This document shows, piece after piece, positions 1 to 13,024 of a stretch of DNA of 64,000 nucleotides. Numbering within the stretch: the first letter of the stretch is position 1; each line of letters starts with the position of its first letter. Source of the DNA: Haliangium sp963772315 (GTDB lineage Bacteria; Myxococcota_A; Polyangia; Haliangiales; Haliangiaceae). Location: contig CAVYWJ010000004.1 in assembly GCA_963772315.1 (NCBI GenBank), positions 4,092,001-4,156,000 on the forward strand. The letters are read 5' to 3'. Under the pieces are notes generated by a model. It saw only the letters and a program-made list of their open reading frames with translations. It searched no databases and was not told the origin of the DNA. A program made the position numbers and the translations under genes.

Positions 1-478
1 TGCCGCCCAGACGCTCGATCAGCGAGAGCCCGGTCTCCCAGCACTCCTGGGTCCGCGAGGCCACGGCATCACGCGGCACGTGCACCTGCTGGCCCGTGGC
101 CAGCAGATCGCGCACGGTTTGATACACGCACACGTGGGTCTCCATGCCGGCCACGATCCACTGGTTGCGGCGTGGCCCCAGGGCGCGGCGCACGGGCCCG
201 AACGCAGGCGCGGCGCAGGCGCTGAACTCGAGCTTGTCGAAGCGGTACGCCTCCATCCCGGCCAGCGCCTCTTCCAGCGCCGGCACGGTCGGGCCCAGGC
301 CCTTGGGATACTGCTGGGTCACCACGACGGGCACGGACATGCGCCGGGCCAGCTCCACGAGCACGGCGGCGTAGCGTTCGACCTGCTCCATGACCTTGCG
401 GGGCATGGCCGCGGCCAGCCGCTCCTGGACATCGACGATCAGCAGAACGACGCGCGGCGGCGAGATGGCAACGGTCAC
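1..478 (-). CDS. Isochorismatase-family cysteine hydrolase, 3' end cut off by window edge
   Basis: About 159 N-terminal residues are visible; the C-terminus runs off the window. The cysteine-hydrolase (isochorismatase-like) fold is recognised from the strand VLLIVDVQERL (Asp16), a lysine in FDKLEF (Lys82) and the nucleophile loop ETHVCVYQT (Cys117), matching the family's Asp-Lys-Cys triad. The spacing is that of the small single-domain hydrolases whose true substrates are often unknown. The start is a GTG at 478 with GGGAG nine bases upstream. The gene begins only 21 bases after the stop of the receiver protein upstream, so the two are probably co-transcribed. Substrate and pathway cannot be told from the sequence. 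Confidence 0.8.
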   Translation of the reverse strand, partial: MTVAISPPRVVLLIVDVQERLAAAMPRKVMEQVERYAAVLVELARRMSVPVVVTQQYPKGLGPTVPALEEALAGMEAYRFDKLEFSACAAPAFGPVRRALGPRRNQWIVAGMETHVCVYQTVRDLLATGQQVHVPRDAVASRTQECWETGLSLIERLGG

Positions 479-499
479 GGCGCGGATCTCCCGTCTGTG

Positions 500-1806
<1,307 letters not shown>

Positions 1807-2035
1807 ATCACTCCGAGTCGGCATACGCTGTCGGCACTCGCTCCGGCCGCCCCCCCAAGGTCGAACGACGTCGGGGAGGCCCCGCCGCCACGCTGCGGTA
1901 GAGGGCACCGCAAGGATTCCACGCGAGTCCCGTCACTGTCAACTTAACCTCGCAAAAACGTATCGGTTTCGGCCCTCTCCGCCGGTGCCTCCACAGCTCG
2001 GCGCAACGCCTTCTCGACCGCGCTCGGCCGAGCGG

Positions 2036-2041
2036 ATAGGA
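2036..2041 (+). promoter_or_regulatory. Candidate -10 element (TAGGAT) of argS
   Basis: TAGGAT lies 11 bases upstream of the ATG at 2053, with no Shine-Dalgarno sequence between. This suits a leaderless or near-leaderless argS mRNA. The rest of the divergent region 1799-2035 has no other convincing site. Confidence 0.3.
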
Positions 2042-2052
2042 TGCGCGGCCGC

Positions 2053-3792
<1,740 letters not shown>

Positions 3793-3849
3793 CTCGCATG
3801 TCGCTTGCACTTGAGACGCGCGCGTGGCCAGCTTGATAACGGAGAACCA

Positions 3850-4314
3850 ATGACCGAGCCCATCACCATCCTCCTCAGCGTGGAAGACGTCACCGCGCCC
3901 CTGGCGGGCATGCTCTTCAGGGAGCTGGAGACGGATCTCCTCGTTCGCCACCCCAAGAGCGCCCACGGCGTGCCCGACATCCAGGAGGGCACCGTGTTCC
4001 TGGTCGCCTGGCACAGCGAGGAGCCGATCGGTTGCGGCGCCATCGCCGATCTCGGCGGCGGCATCGCCGAGCTCAAGCGCATGTTCGTGCGCGTGCGCTT
4101 CCGCAACCAGGGCATCGCCCGCCAGCTCCTGGCCGCGCTGGAGCAGCACGCCCGCGACCGCGGCTTCACCGAGATTCGCCTGGAGACCGGCACGCGCCAG
4201 CCCGAGGCGGTCAAGCTGTACGAGAGCAGCGGTTACACCTCGATCCCCAAGTTCGGACCCTACGTCGACGATCCCAACAGCGTCTGCTACGCCAAGTCCC
4301 TGATCGCCGGATGA
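3850..4314 (+). CDS. GNAT-family N-acetyltransferase
   Basis: A 154-residue single-domain GNAT protein that would transfer an acetyl group from acetyl-CoA to an amine. Motif A, the pyrophosphate-binding loop, is visible as RVRFRNQGIARQLL (~80-93), preceded by the conserved strand ELKRMFVR and followed by RLETGTRQPEAVKLYESSGY, the usual motif B region with its late tyrosine. The ATG at 3850 has GGAGA five bases upstream, which is why it is chosen over in-frame codons further upstream. It lies 57 bases after argS in the same direction and could be co-transcribed. Substrate cannot be predicted. Confidence 0.88.
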   Translation: MTEPITILLSVEDVTAPLAGMLFRELETDLLVRHPKSAHGVPDIQEGTVFLVAWHSEEPIGCGAIADLGGGIAELKRMFVRVRFRNQGIARQLLAALEQHARDRGFTEIRLETGTRQPEAVKLYESSGYTSIPKFGPYVDDPNSVCYAKSLIAG

Positions 4315-4347
4315 CCGCCGGATGACCGCCGGGCGACCGCCGGGCGC

Positions 4348-5076
4348 TCACTGGGCCGTGAGCATGGCCAGGCGCTCCTCGGCGCGCTCGCACATCCTGG
4401 TGTCCTTGCGCTCCTGGGCCAGCGCGAGCAGGTCTTCCAGGAACAGCCGGGCGTCCTCGGTGGCCAGGAGCTCGCCCTGCTCGACCAGGATCCGGTCGAC
4501 CTCCTCGTCGCTCTCCGCGCACACGAAGCTGATGACCGGCAGCGCGACCTTGTTCCGCGACAGCTCGGCGAACGCCTTGAGCTCGGCGTAGGCGCGCGCG
4601 ATGCCGAGCTTGCGACAGTTCCCGAGCAGCGAGCGGTGGAGCTGGAGCTGCGCGTTGTCGGGCAGGACCCGCGCGATGAGCTCGAACGCCTCATCGGCGG
4701 CGTCGCCGAGCAGCACGCCGGCGTTGTCGTTGAGATAGACCTCCGAGTCCTCCCAGCTGGGCACGCGCAGCCATCCGTACAGCGCCAGGTGCACGCGTCC
4801 GATCTGCTGGCTGTGCTCCTCGGGTATCTGCGCCAGGTGCGCGCGCACCGCCAGCAGGTGATCGCGCAGGGGCCGCAGCATGCGCACGAGCTCCAGCCGG
4901 TCCTCCACGCGCTGCCGCAGCGACGGATCGGGCTCGGCCTGGTGCCGCCGCAGGATCTCGGCCTCGGCGTCCTCGGAGAGCAGCTCGTACTCGTGGTCCT
5001 TCAGGTGCGCGATCGCCTCTTCCTGGTCCTCGGCGTCGAGGAAGACATCGATGATGGCGGTGGTCTGGTCGGTCAT
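4348..5076 (-). CDS. Hypothetical helical-repeat protein
   Basis: Encodes 242 residues, acidic, Leu/Glu-rich and almost entirely alpha-helical by pattern. Segments such as FLDAEDQEEAIAHLKDHEYELL and ARLFLEDLLALAQERKDT resemble the loose TPR-like helical repeats found beside CHAT or NB-ARC domains in other bacteria, but no such partner domain is present. No signal peptide, membrane segment or catalytic motif is visible. The ATG at 5076 is preferred to a GTG 15 bases upstream because GGAG lies five bases before it. It converges on the GNAT gene with a 33-base gap. Function unknown; probably a cytoplasmic interaction protein. Confidence 0.6.
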   Translation of the reverse strand: MTDQTTAIIDVFLDAEDQEEAIAHLKDHEYELLSEDAEAEILRRHQAEPDPSLRQRVEDRLELVRMLRPLRDHLLAVRAHLAQIPEEHSQQIGRVHLALYGWLRVPSWEDSEVYLNDNAGVLLGDAADEAFELIARVLPDNAQLQLHRSLLGNCRKLGIARAYAELKAFAELSRNKVALPVISFVCAESDEEVDRILVEQGELLATEDARLFLEDLLALAQERKDTRMCERAEERLAMLTAQ

Positions 5077-5161
5077 GGCGGCTCCATTCACCTTGACCGC
5101 GCCCTGCCTGGCCTGTCAACCCGGTCGGTTAACGCGGCGACCGCCGGGTGTTTCTCATCGA

Positions 5162-5178
5162 ATCAGAAAAATTCTGAT
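5162..5178. promoter_or_regulatory. Perfect 7-bp-arm inverted repeat ATCAGAA-AAA-TTCTGAT, candidate operator
   Basis: A perfect dyad in an AT-rich island of the divergent intergenic region 5077-5382, 86 bases before the gene at 5076 (minus strand) and ~200 bases before the gene at 5383. Two related 17-mers (14/17 identical each) occur at 23181-23197 and 24428-24444, also intergenic. A regulator-binding site is inferred; the regulator is unknown. Confidence 0.4.
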
Positions 5179-5261
5179 CTCACGCCGTAACTATCGAAGA
5201 TGGTTATGGAGTATGCGCCACCGGGGGCGGCTCGGGGGTGACGTGGCGACGGTCACACGGC

Positions 5262-5281
5262 CGTGTAATGGCGTGTAATGG
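5262..5281. repeat. Two adjacent copies of CGTGTAATGG upstream of the gene at 5383
   Basis: A direct 10-bp repeat one helical turn apart, 100 bases before the start at 5383. Two adjacent same-face sites of this kind often bind an activator, but this is inference. The rest of 5077-5382 shows only this repeat and the dyad at 5162-5178. Confidence 0.35.
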
Positions 5282-5382
5282 TCTTTCGGCGCCGGACCGT
5301 GTACGAACTCTTCATGCAGCGTTGCACGCGGCGCTCTTGCCGGCGATGCAGCGAGAATCCATGACTCACGAGGAGTGTCGAG

Positions 5383-6183
5383 ATGGTCGTTCGTACGTTC
5401 GAAGCAGAAGAGATGGTCCGGCTCCCGCGCCTGGGGGCAGCCGATGTGATTGCCCTGGTCACGGCGCTGGTCACGCGGGCAGAAGCGGCCGGCACGCTGC
5501 CGGCGGCCATCGCCAGGGAGCTCACGCGGGTGCGCGGCGGGCTGGACACGCTGTGCGCGGGCGCGGAGACGCGCGCCCAGGAGATCGGGCAGAGGGACTC
5601 CAAGGAGGAGTGGAATCGCGCCCTGGACACGGCCTGGGCCGCGCTGCGCTGGTGGTGCAAGGGCTGGGCGCTGGTGCCCTACGCCGAGAACGCGCCGCAG
5701 GCCGAGGACGGGCGCAAGCTGGAGGCGCTGCTGTTCCCGGACGGGCTGCGCTTCACGCAGCTGCCGTTCCGGACCCAGTGGGTGGAGTCGCAGACCCGGC
5801 TCGGCCTGATCGAGCGCGAGGCGCTGGCGCCGCGCATCGCCGCGCTCGGCGGCCAGGCGATCCTCGATTCCGTACGCCGGGCCCACGACGACTTCGGCCG
5901 CGCCCTGGGGCTCACGCAGGTGAACCAGGTGTCCGAGACCTCGGCGATCGTACGCGAGGGAATGGACGAGGTCATGGCCAGCCTGCGCCGCTACATCTTG
6001 CAGGTCACGGCTCACGCCGACCCGGACGACCCTGGCAGCATGACGCTGGCCGATCAGCTGCTCCTGCCCCTCATGACCTGGAAGTCGCGTGCCCCCGCGC
6101 CGGCCGCGAACGACGAGACGCCGGGCGCCGAGCCCGTGCCCGCACCCCCGGCCGCAGTGCCGGCCTCCCCGCTGGCACGCTGA
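5383..6183 (+). CDS. Hypothetical protein, helical
   Basis: 266 residues. The start has a strong Shine-Dalgarno (GAGGAG nine bases upstream). The protein is predicted to be mostly helical with hydrophobic-Leu/Ala heptads, a Trp-rich stretch (AWAALRWWCKGWALVPYA, ~90-107) and a Pro/Ala tail from ~235. No signal peptide, catalytic motif or recognised domain is visible. A family of about 200-residue bundles of unknown function is the closest impression I have, without a name I can support. It stands alone between a divergent helical-repeat gene and the non-coding repeat array that begins 41 bases after its stop. Confidence 0.6.
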   Translation: MVVRTFEAEEMVRLPRLGAADVIALVTALVTRAEAAGTLPAAIARELTRVRGGLDTLCAGAETRAQEIGQRDSKEEWNRALDTAWAALRWWCKGWALVPYAENAPQAEDGRKLEALLFPDGLRFTQLPFRTQWVESQTRLGLIEREALAPRIAALGGQAILDSVRRAHDDFGRALGLTQVNQVSETSAIVREGMDEVMASLRRYILQVTAHADPDDPGSMTLADQLLLPLMTWKSRAPAPAANDETPGAEPVPAPPAAVPASPLAR

Positions 6184-6224
6184 AGACTGGCGCGGCCGCG
6201 GGGCCGCCGTGACTGGGCCTGTGT

Positions 6225-6540
6225 TGTGGGCTCCAGACCCCAGCAAACGCATTGCATTGCGTTTCTGATCGGTCCGAGCGGCTCCTCATCGCGATGCATT
6301 GCGATCTACTGTGGGCTCCAGACCCCAGTAAACGCATTGCATTGCGTTTCTGCTCGGTCCGAGCGGCTCCTCATCGCAACGCATTACGATCTTCTGTGGG
6401 CTTCAGACCCCAGTAAACGCATTGCATTGCGATCTCTTGTGGGCTCCAGACCCCAGCGAACGCAACGCATTACGTTCCTCGCCGGTCCAGACCGGCAACC
6501 ATCGCTCTACATTGCGTTTTCTGTGGGCTCCAGACCCCAA
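6225..6540 (+). repeat. Array of ~85-bp direct repeats built on TGTGGGCTCCAGACCCC
   Basis: The 17-mer TGTGGGCTCCAGACCCC recurs at 6225, 6310, 6395 (one mismatch), 6438 and 6522, with spacings of 85, 85, 43 and 84 bases. Each full unit then carries AACGCATTGCATTGCG (near-palindromic), CGGTCCGAGCGGCTCC and a second GCATT-RCG block. The third unit is shortened to 43 bases, exactly what recombination between its two GCATTGCG blocks would leave. The array fills the gap between two convergent genes (6184-6664). Short ORFs run through both strands but change frame between units, so it is probably non-coding. The spacer-repeat geometry does not match CRISPR because whole units are conserved. Confidence 0.85.
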
Positions 6541-6664
6541 TCAACGCAACACCCTGCGCTCGTCGCCCGTCTGGGCCGGGCGATTCCTGCAACGAATCGA
6601 ACCTCGCGCGGGCCAGACTGCCCTGCAACCATCGCCAGGTCGCTCCCGCCCCGGCGCGACCGAG

Positions 6665-7381
6665 CTACCGGCGGCAGCGATGTAGCGTCACCGCGCTCCG
6701 GCGCTCGGGTGTGAGCGAGCTCAGGAGCTTGTCGAGCATCTCGTCGTAGTCTTCGCGTTCGGTCACGGTGGGCATGGCGCTTCGCTTGTTCTGGATCCAG
6801 ACATCGAACCAGCGGCGGGCTTCCTCGGTCTGCACCTTGTGGTGGCTGTAGATGCGCAGGAAGTCGTCCTGCTCGGACTCGGCCACCTCGTCGGTGCAGG
6901 CTACATAGATAGTATAGGGGAATCCCACGACCTCGGCATATCCGCCCCCGAGGGGCTGCAGGGTGCAGCGCAGGGTCGCGAGCTCGTCAGTGAAGGCCTT
7001 GGTGAGGCTCGGCACGATCAACACCAGGGTGAGCGCGCTGGCCTCGGGGAGATCGTCGAGGTTGTGCTCGTGATACTGCAGGCCGTAGCCGCAGAGACGC
7101 AGGAACTCGGTGCGGCGAAAGCCGCGCGTCGGGCTCTTGAGTTCGACCAGCGTGGCCTCGCCGAGGCGTGGCCACAGGCCGCGCAAGAGGTGCGCCTCGT
7201 CGTCGCGGCGCGGCTCGCCCGAGCGGCGCAGGAGCAGCAGATCGGCCCGACGCGGCCGCAACGACAGCAGGAACTCGGTGCGCAGATCGAAGCCGGGTGG
7301 CGCCCGGTCCGTGATGCACGCGTAGAAACACTCGTGCCACAGGGTGAACTGCCGCTGTGTGGGCTCGGCGCTGAATCCCAT
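6665..7381 (-). CDS. Putative PD-(D/E)XK nuclease-like protein
   Basis: 238 residues. The middle shows an arrangement typical of the PD-(D/E)XK superfamily: an Asp in RADLLLLRR (~50) followed ~28 residues later by a strand ending VELKSPTRGFRRTEFLR, giving the E-x-K motif and a following basic helix. It resembles the D-ExK cores of the Rpn and related transposase-associated nucleases, but I cannot assign a named family. No DNA-binding domain is obvious. The C-terminus ends in HRCRR right next to the 85-bp repeat array. Upstream (157 bases) is a Uma2-type gene, also of the PD-(D/E)XK class. No clear ribosome-binding site precedes the ATG. Confidence 0.5.
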   Translation of the reverse strand: MGFSAEPTQRQFTLWHECFYACITDRAPPGFDLRTEFLLSLRPRRADLLLLRRSGEPRRDDEAHLLRGLWPRLGEATLVELKSPTRGFRRTEFLRLCGYGLQYHEHNLDDLPEASALTLVLIVPSLTKAFTDELATLRCTLQPLGGGYAEVVGFPYTIYVACTDEVAESEQDDFLRIYSHHKVQTEEARRWFDVWIQNKRSAMPTVTEREDYDEMLDKLLSSLTPERRSAVTLHRCRR

Positions 7382-7537
7382 GGGTAGGGCAACCTAGCCG
7401 AACACCCGCCGCCTGCGAGCGCGGCAGCATCGAAAGTCAGCCGCCGTGCGGTCTCGCGGACGGCTGAGCCCAGGCACCGCGCTCCGCGCTCTCAATCGAA
7501 GGATCTCTACACGGCGCCGCATCCCCCTACCGGGGGC

Positions 7538-8164
7538 TCAGCGGGACCAGAGGCGCGCGAAATCGATGGCCACCTCGGCGAAAGGCGCGAGGTGGAGAGC
7601 GGCGTCGCCCGTCCAGGTGCACACGTGACGCCAGCCGACCTGGAAGCCTTCCAGCACGCGCTCATAGCACTCGACGGTCCGCTGCAAGGGATCCACGAAC
7701 CAGAGGTTCGGGACCCCGGCGCGCGCGTAGATCGGCATCTTGACAGTGCGGTCCACGTCCTCGGTGCCGGGAGATAGCACCTCGCAGATCCAGTCGGGCT
7801 CGAGGGCGATGGCCGGGGTCTCGGGCAGGACGGGCATGCGCGCGCGGCGCCAGCCAGCGAGGTCGGGCACGATGGGTCGGCCGTGACCCTCGAGGTGAAG
7901 CTCGGGCTCCTCCAGCAGCACCCAGCCGCCAGGACCGCCCCGACCGAACCGGAAGGGACCGGCCAGCTCGTAGTACAGCGCACCGGCCGCGGCCGCATGC
8001 GGCGGCGCGGGACGAGGGCTGAGGTAGAGATCGCCACCCAGGATCTCGGCGACGAGATGAGAGGGCGCGTCGAGCACGTCCTGATATGTGGCCCCCGGCT
8101 TGCTGCGCATGGCCCGCCCGGCCGCAGGTAGCCCGAACATTGGCGTGTCGATCATCAGGTCCAT
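7538..8164 (-). CDS. Uma2-family (DUF820) endonuclease-like protein
   Basis: 208 residues with the hallmark segments of the Uma2 family, a restriction-endonuclease-like fold: an N-terminal tyrosine-containing helix, VAEILGGDLYLSPRP, the metal-binding region IVPDLAGWRR, then DWICEVLSPGTEDVDRTVKMPIYARAGVPNLWFVDP, which contains the E-x-L-S-P and D-x-x-x-K-x-x-x-Y-x-x-x-G-V elements. Such genes are multicopy in cyanobacteria, Planctomycetes and Myxococcota and their biological role is unsettled; nuclease activity is inferred from fold. The likely start is ATG 8164; a TACGCT box seven bases upstream and no Shine-Dalgarno suggest a leaderless transcript. Confidence 0.85.
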   Translation of the reverse strand: MDLMIDTPMFGLPAAGRAMRSKPGATYQDVLDAPSHLVAEILGGDLYLSPRPAPPHAAAAGALYYELAGPFRFGRGGPGGWVLLEEPELHLEGHGRPIVPDLAGWRRARMPVLPETPAIALEPDWICEVLSPGTEDVDRTVKMPIYARAGVPNLWFVDPLQRTVECYERVLEGFQVGWRHVCTWTGDAALHLAPFAEVAIDFARLWSR

Positions 8165-8200
8165 GAGAGGGAGCGTAGCACGGATTGGGCGGCCGGGGGC

Positions 8201-9133
8201 TCAACGCACTGACAGGTTCAGGCGGAGCTCGACCAGGACCGAAACGTTGACCCCGATGTACTGGTTGCCGCGGTCGTTGGCGGCAGCGCCTTCACCGCTC
8301 TTGAAGAGATAGGCGGCCTGGACGGGCACGCGCACGCCCACGGACAGGGCACGCGCCAGGCGATAGCCCAGGCCGACGTGGATCTGGCCGAGAAAGCCCT
8401 TGTCCGTGAGCTCGCTGTTGTCGAGCGGCGGCATGACCTGCTGGCCCGTGCCCACGCCAAAACCAGCGGCCAGGCCGAGGTCGATGAAGCCAGGCGCGTA
8501 ACCCTGCGCAGGCTTGCGCGCCGCGGGCTGCGGGGCTGGCCGGGGCGGCGCCTGAGGTTGCGCAGGTTGCGCAGGCTGCGCGCCCCCGACGTCCGCGCCG
8601 CCCGCGGTCGGCGTGCCCTCGACGCCCGCGGCGGGCGCGCCCTCGACGGCTTGCTGGTCCTGCTCGACCGCGGGCTCCGCGGCGGCGGGCGCGCTCGCGG
8701 GCTGGGCGGGCTCGAGCGGTGCGTCGGACCCGCCGAGGTCGATCTGGGTGTCGAGCCCGACCATGAACTGGGTCCATGTGCCGGCCAGGCTGCCGTCGCG
8801 CATGTGCTGGGTGTGCTCGACCCAGCCGTCGATGAAGAGGACCTCGGCACCGACCAGGGCGCCGTAGGCCAGACCCTGCACGTTGGCGTGAAAGGCCTCG
8901 TCCTGGGCCTCGCCGTCCACGCCCTGCCCGCCTGCGCCGCCGCCCTGGACCGCGGCGTACAGCGACAGGACGTCGGCCGAGGCCGTTGCGGGCGCCAGCA
9001 AGGCCAGGAGGGCCAGCGCCGGGGCCGCGCCCGAGAGCCGCCCCGGAAGCCAGCCCGGACGCAACATAGACAGCCACGGAGACCGCCCGCGCGCGTTCGC
9101 GGACAGGGAGCGAAGGTTGGTCGCAATCTGCAT
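8201..9133 (-). CDS. Secreted outer-membrane beta-barrel-like protein with central disordered insert
   Basis: 310 residues from ATG 9133, chosen because GGGAG lies five bases upstream. A signal peptide with a long n-region is predicted, with a hydrophobic core (ALALLALLAPATASA) and cleavage before DVLSLY. Residues ~55-130 and ~225-310 contain alternating beta-strand patterns rich in Gly (FIDLGLAAGFGVGTG, GQIHVGLGYRLARALSVGVRVPVQAAYLF) and end VNVSVLVELRLNLSVR, like an outer-membrane barrel. Between them is a ~90-residue Ala/Pro/Glu low-complexity insert. It probably sits in the outer membrane. No specific family is recognised. It lies 12 bases upstream of the dnaJ stop region and reads in the same direction as the chaperone genes, but its role with them is unknown. 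Confidence 0.6.
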   Translation of the reverse strand: MQIATNLRSLSANARGRSPWLSMLRPGWLPGRLSGAAPALALLALLAPATASADVLSLYAAVQGGGAGGQGVDGEAQDEAFHANVQGLAYGALVGAEVLFIDGWVEHTQHMRDGSLAGTWTQFMVGLDTQIDLGGSDAPLEPAQPASAPAAAEPAVEQDQQAVEGAPAAGVEGTPTAGGADVGGAQPAQPAQPQAPPRPAPQPAARKPAQGYAPGFIDLGLAAGFGVGTGQQVMPPLDNSELTDKGFLGQIHVGLGYRLARALSVGVRVPVQAAYLFKSGEGAAANDRGNQYIGVNVSVLVELRLNLSVR

Positions 9134-9213
9134 GTTGGCTCCCATGCTACCACTCTGCAGCTGGGCGGCGATGTGCCGCGTCGGGATCGAAATCACGACG
9201 TCCCGCGGCGCGA

Positions 9214-10149
9214 CTATTCCTCGAACAGCGCCCGCAGCTTGTCGAGGAAGCTCTTCTTCTGCGGATGCGCGACCTCGTCGCCGCTCTCCTTGGCGAACTC
9301 CTCGAGCAATGCGCGCTGGCGCGGCGTGAGGCTCGTCGGCGTCTCGACCACCACGCGCACCATCTGATCGCCGCGCGGCGCGCCCCGGGTCGCGTTGCGC
9401 GGGATGCCGCGATCGCGCAGCCGGAACACCCGGCCCGACTGCGTGCCGTCGGGCACGCGCATCCGCACCTTGCCGTCGAGCGTCGGCACGTCGACCACCG
9501 TGCCCAGCGCCGCCTGCGCGAAGGTGACCGGCACGTCACACCACACGTCGTTGTCCTCGCGCCGGAACACCGGATGCTCGCGGATGCGCACGATGACGTG
9601 GAGGTCGCCGGCCAGACCGCCGGCCCGGCCCTGCTCGCCCTCGCTGCGGATCATCTTGACCGCGCCTTCCTTGGTTCCGGGCGGGATCGTGACCGTGAAC
9701 GTGCGCTCGCGCCCCGTGCTCTCGGCGCCGCGCGTGTCGGGCACGTGGATGGTCTTGGTGCACCCGAACGCCGCCTCCTCGAAGCTCACCTCGAGGGTGT
9801 AGCGCAGGTCGCGGCCGCGCCGGCGCTGGCGGCGGCGACGCCAGAGATCGGTGAGGATCTCGTCCACGGCGTCGACCACGGCGCCGATGCCGGTCTGTGG
9901 CTCGCTGGTGCTGGCGATGCCGGTGACCGCGGAGAAGCCGTAGCGGTCGTAGCGGGTCCGCGACTTCGGATCCGAGAGCACGGCGTAGGCCTCGTTGATC
10001 TCCTTGAAGCGATCCTCGGTGCCGGCAGTGTCGGGGTTGATGTCGGGGTGATACTGGCGCGCTTTCTCGCGAAAGGCGCGCTTGATCTCGCCCTCCTCGG
10101 CACCGCGATCCACGCCCAGCACTTCGTAATAGTCGCGTCTTTGGGCCAT
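9214..10149 (-). CDS. dnaJ: DnaJ-type co-chaperone without zinc finger (type II J-protein)
   Basis: 311 residues. The J-domain covers residues 5-70 with the HPD loop at 34-36, which stimulates DnaK ATPase. The C-terminal peptide-binding beta domains follow: DLRYTLEVSFEEAAFGCTK, then TVTIPPGTKEG, VIVRIREHPVFRREDNDVW and GTVVDVPTLDG. The four CxxCxGxG zinc-finger repeats that normally follow EEAAFG are absent; the chain goes directly from that strand to RERTFTVTIP. This is a CbpA/type II architecture in the position where the canonical dnaJ is expected. A short basic stretch RRRRQRRR (~110) precedes the first beta domain. It is 37 bases downstream of dnaK in the grpE-dnaK-dnaJ operon. Confidence 0.88.
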   Translation of the reverse strand: MAQRRDYYEVLGVDRGAEEGEIKRAFREKARQYHPDINPDTAGTEDRFKEINEAYAVLSDPKSRTRYDRYGFSAVTGIASTSEPQTGIGAVVDAVDEILTDLWRRRRQRRRGRDLRYTLEVSFEEAAFGCTKTIHVPDTRGAESTGRERTFTVTIPPGTKEGAVKMIRSEGEQGRAGGLAGDLHVIVRIREHPVFRREDNDVWCDVPVTFAQAALGTVVDVPTLDGKVRMRVPDGTQSGRVFRLRDRGIPRNATRGAPRGDQMVRVVVETPTSLTPRQRALLEEFAKESGDEVAHPQKKSFLDKLRALFEE

Positions 10150-10186
10150 TCTCTCGAGCCTCGCTTGCGGACGTTGCCCCGCGGGA

Positions 10187-12028
<1,842 letters not shown>

Positions 12029-12032
12029 GCGA

Positions 12033-12857
12033 TCAGGCCTCGCCGCTCTCGGAGTCGGCGGAGCCGGACTCGCCGGCGTCGCCAGAGCCGCTACCGTTCG
12101 AGCCTGCGCTCCCCGGCGTCGGGTCGGGTGGGGCCTTGGCAACGACCACCAGCGCCGGGCGCAGCAAGCGGTTGCCGATGGTGTAACCCTTCTGCAGGGC
12201 CTGCACGACGGAGCCGGGCGCGTGCTCGGTGGTCTCGATCTGCGAGATCGCCTCGTGCATGTTGGGATCGAACGGCTTGCCGACCGCGTCGACCGGCATG
12301 ACGTCGCTGCGCTCGAGCGCCTGGGCGAACTGGCGCAGCACCAGCTTGACGCCCTCGATCAGGCTGGCCACGCCGGTGTTGCCCTGGCCGCTCTCGGCAT
12401 GCTCGACCGCGCGCTCGAGGTTGTCGATCACCGGCAACATCTCGCGCAGGACCTTGGAGCGCGCCTCGGTGCGCGCGTCGTCGATCTCGCGCCGGGTGCG
12501 CTTGCGGACGTTGTCGAGATCGGCCGTGGTGCGGAGCAGGCGATCCCAGTTGTCCTGCTTCTCCTTGGCCAGCTGGGCCTTCTCGGCCTCGAGCTTGGCC
12601 AGCCGCTCTTCGATCGAAGGAGCTGGGCTGCCATTGCCGCCGGACGGGCCCGCGGGCGCAGCGGGGCTGGCGTCTGCGGCCGTGGCCGCAGCCGTAGTCG
12701 CCTCGCCGGCCTGAGGTTCTGGAGTCGAAGAACCGGCGGGCGACGCGCTCGACACTTCCTCGCCGCCCGGATTCTGCGCGGTCACGGTCTCGGCGCCGGA
12801 AGGCTGGGCAGGACCCGCGTCCGGCTGAGACGCATCGCTTCTCGGTTTGTCACTCAT
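12033..12857 (-). CDS. grpE: Nucleotide exchange factor GrpE with long disordered N-terminus
   Basis: 274 residues, longer than the usual ~190 because of an ~80-residue Ser/Ala/Pro/Glu N-terminal tail and a ~30-residue Gly/Ser/Glu C-terminal tail. The core has the long dimerising helix (ERLAKLEAEKAQLAKEKQDN, ~81-100), the conserved NVRKRTRREI and REMLPVIDNLERAVEHA, and the beta domain with GKPFDPNMHEAI and GYTIGNRLLRPALVVVAK, the contact face to DnaK. First gene of grpE-dnaK-dnaJ. No CIRCE inverted repeat is visible in the 170 bases upstream, although hrcA is nearby. Confidence 0.95.
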   Translation of the reverse strand: MSDKPRSDASQPDAGPAQPSGAETVTAQNPGGEEVSSASPAGSSTPEPQAGEATTAAATAADASPAAPAGPSGGNGSPAPSIEERLAKLEAEKAQLAKEKQDNWDRLLRTTADLDNVRKRTRREIDDARTEARSKVLREMLPVIDNLERAVEHAESGQGNTGVASLIEGVKLVLRQFAQALERSDVMPVDAVGKPFDPNMHEAISQIETTEHAPGSVVQALQKGYTIGNRLLRPALVVVAKAPPDPTPGSAGSNGSGSGDAGESGSADSESGEA

Positions 12858-13024
12858 GGGATGTCAAAGATTACACAAACCCCTGCCCGCGCAAGATGGG
12901 ACAGAGGTGAGTTTGCGACTTTTGCGGCGTGAATCGGAGGTCTCGGCGCCGGCGAGGATGGTTTGGGCTGGCCCGGCCGGTCGCGGGGCGCGAGAAATCG
13001 CGTTGGCCGTGGTATGTCCCCGGG

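Noticed and set aside
6225..6540. CRISPR array
   Set aside because: Whole 85-bp units are conserved, there is no repeat/unique-spacer alternation and no cas gene is nearby.
12858..13024. CIRCE or sigma-32 promoter upstream of grpE
   Set aside because: No TTAGCACTC-N9-GAGTGCTAA and no clear CTTGAA/CCCCATNT pair.
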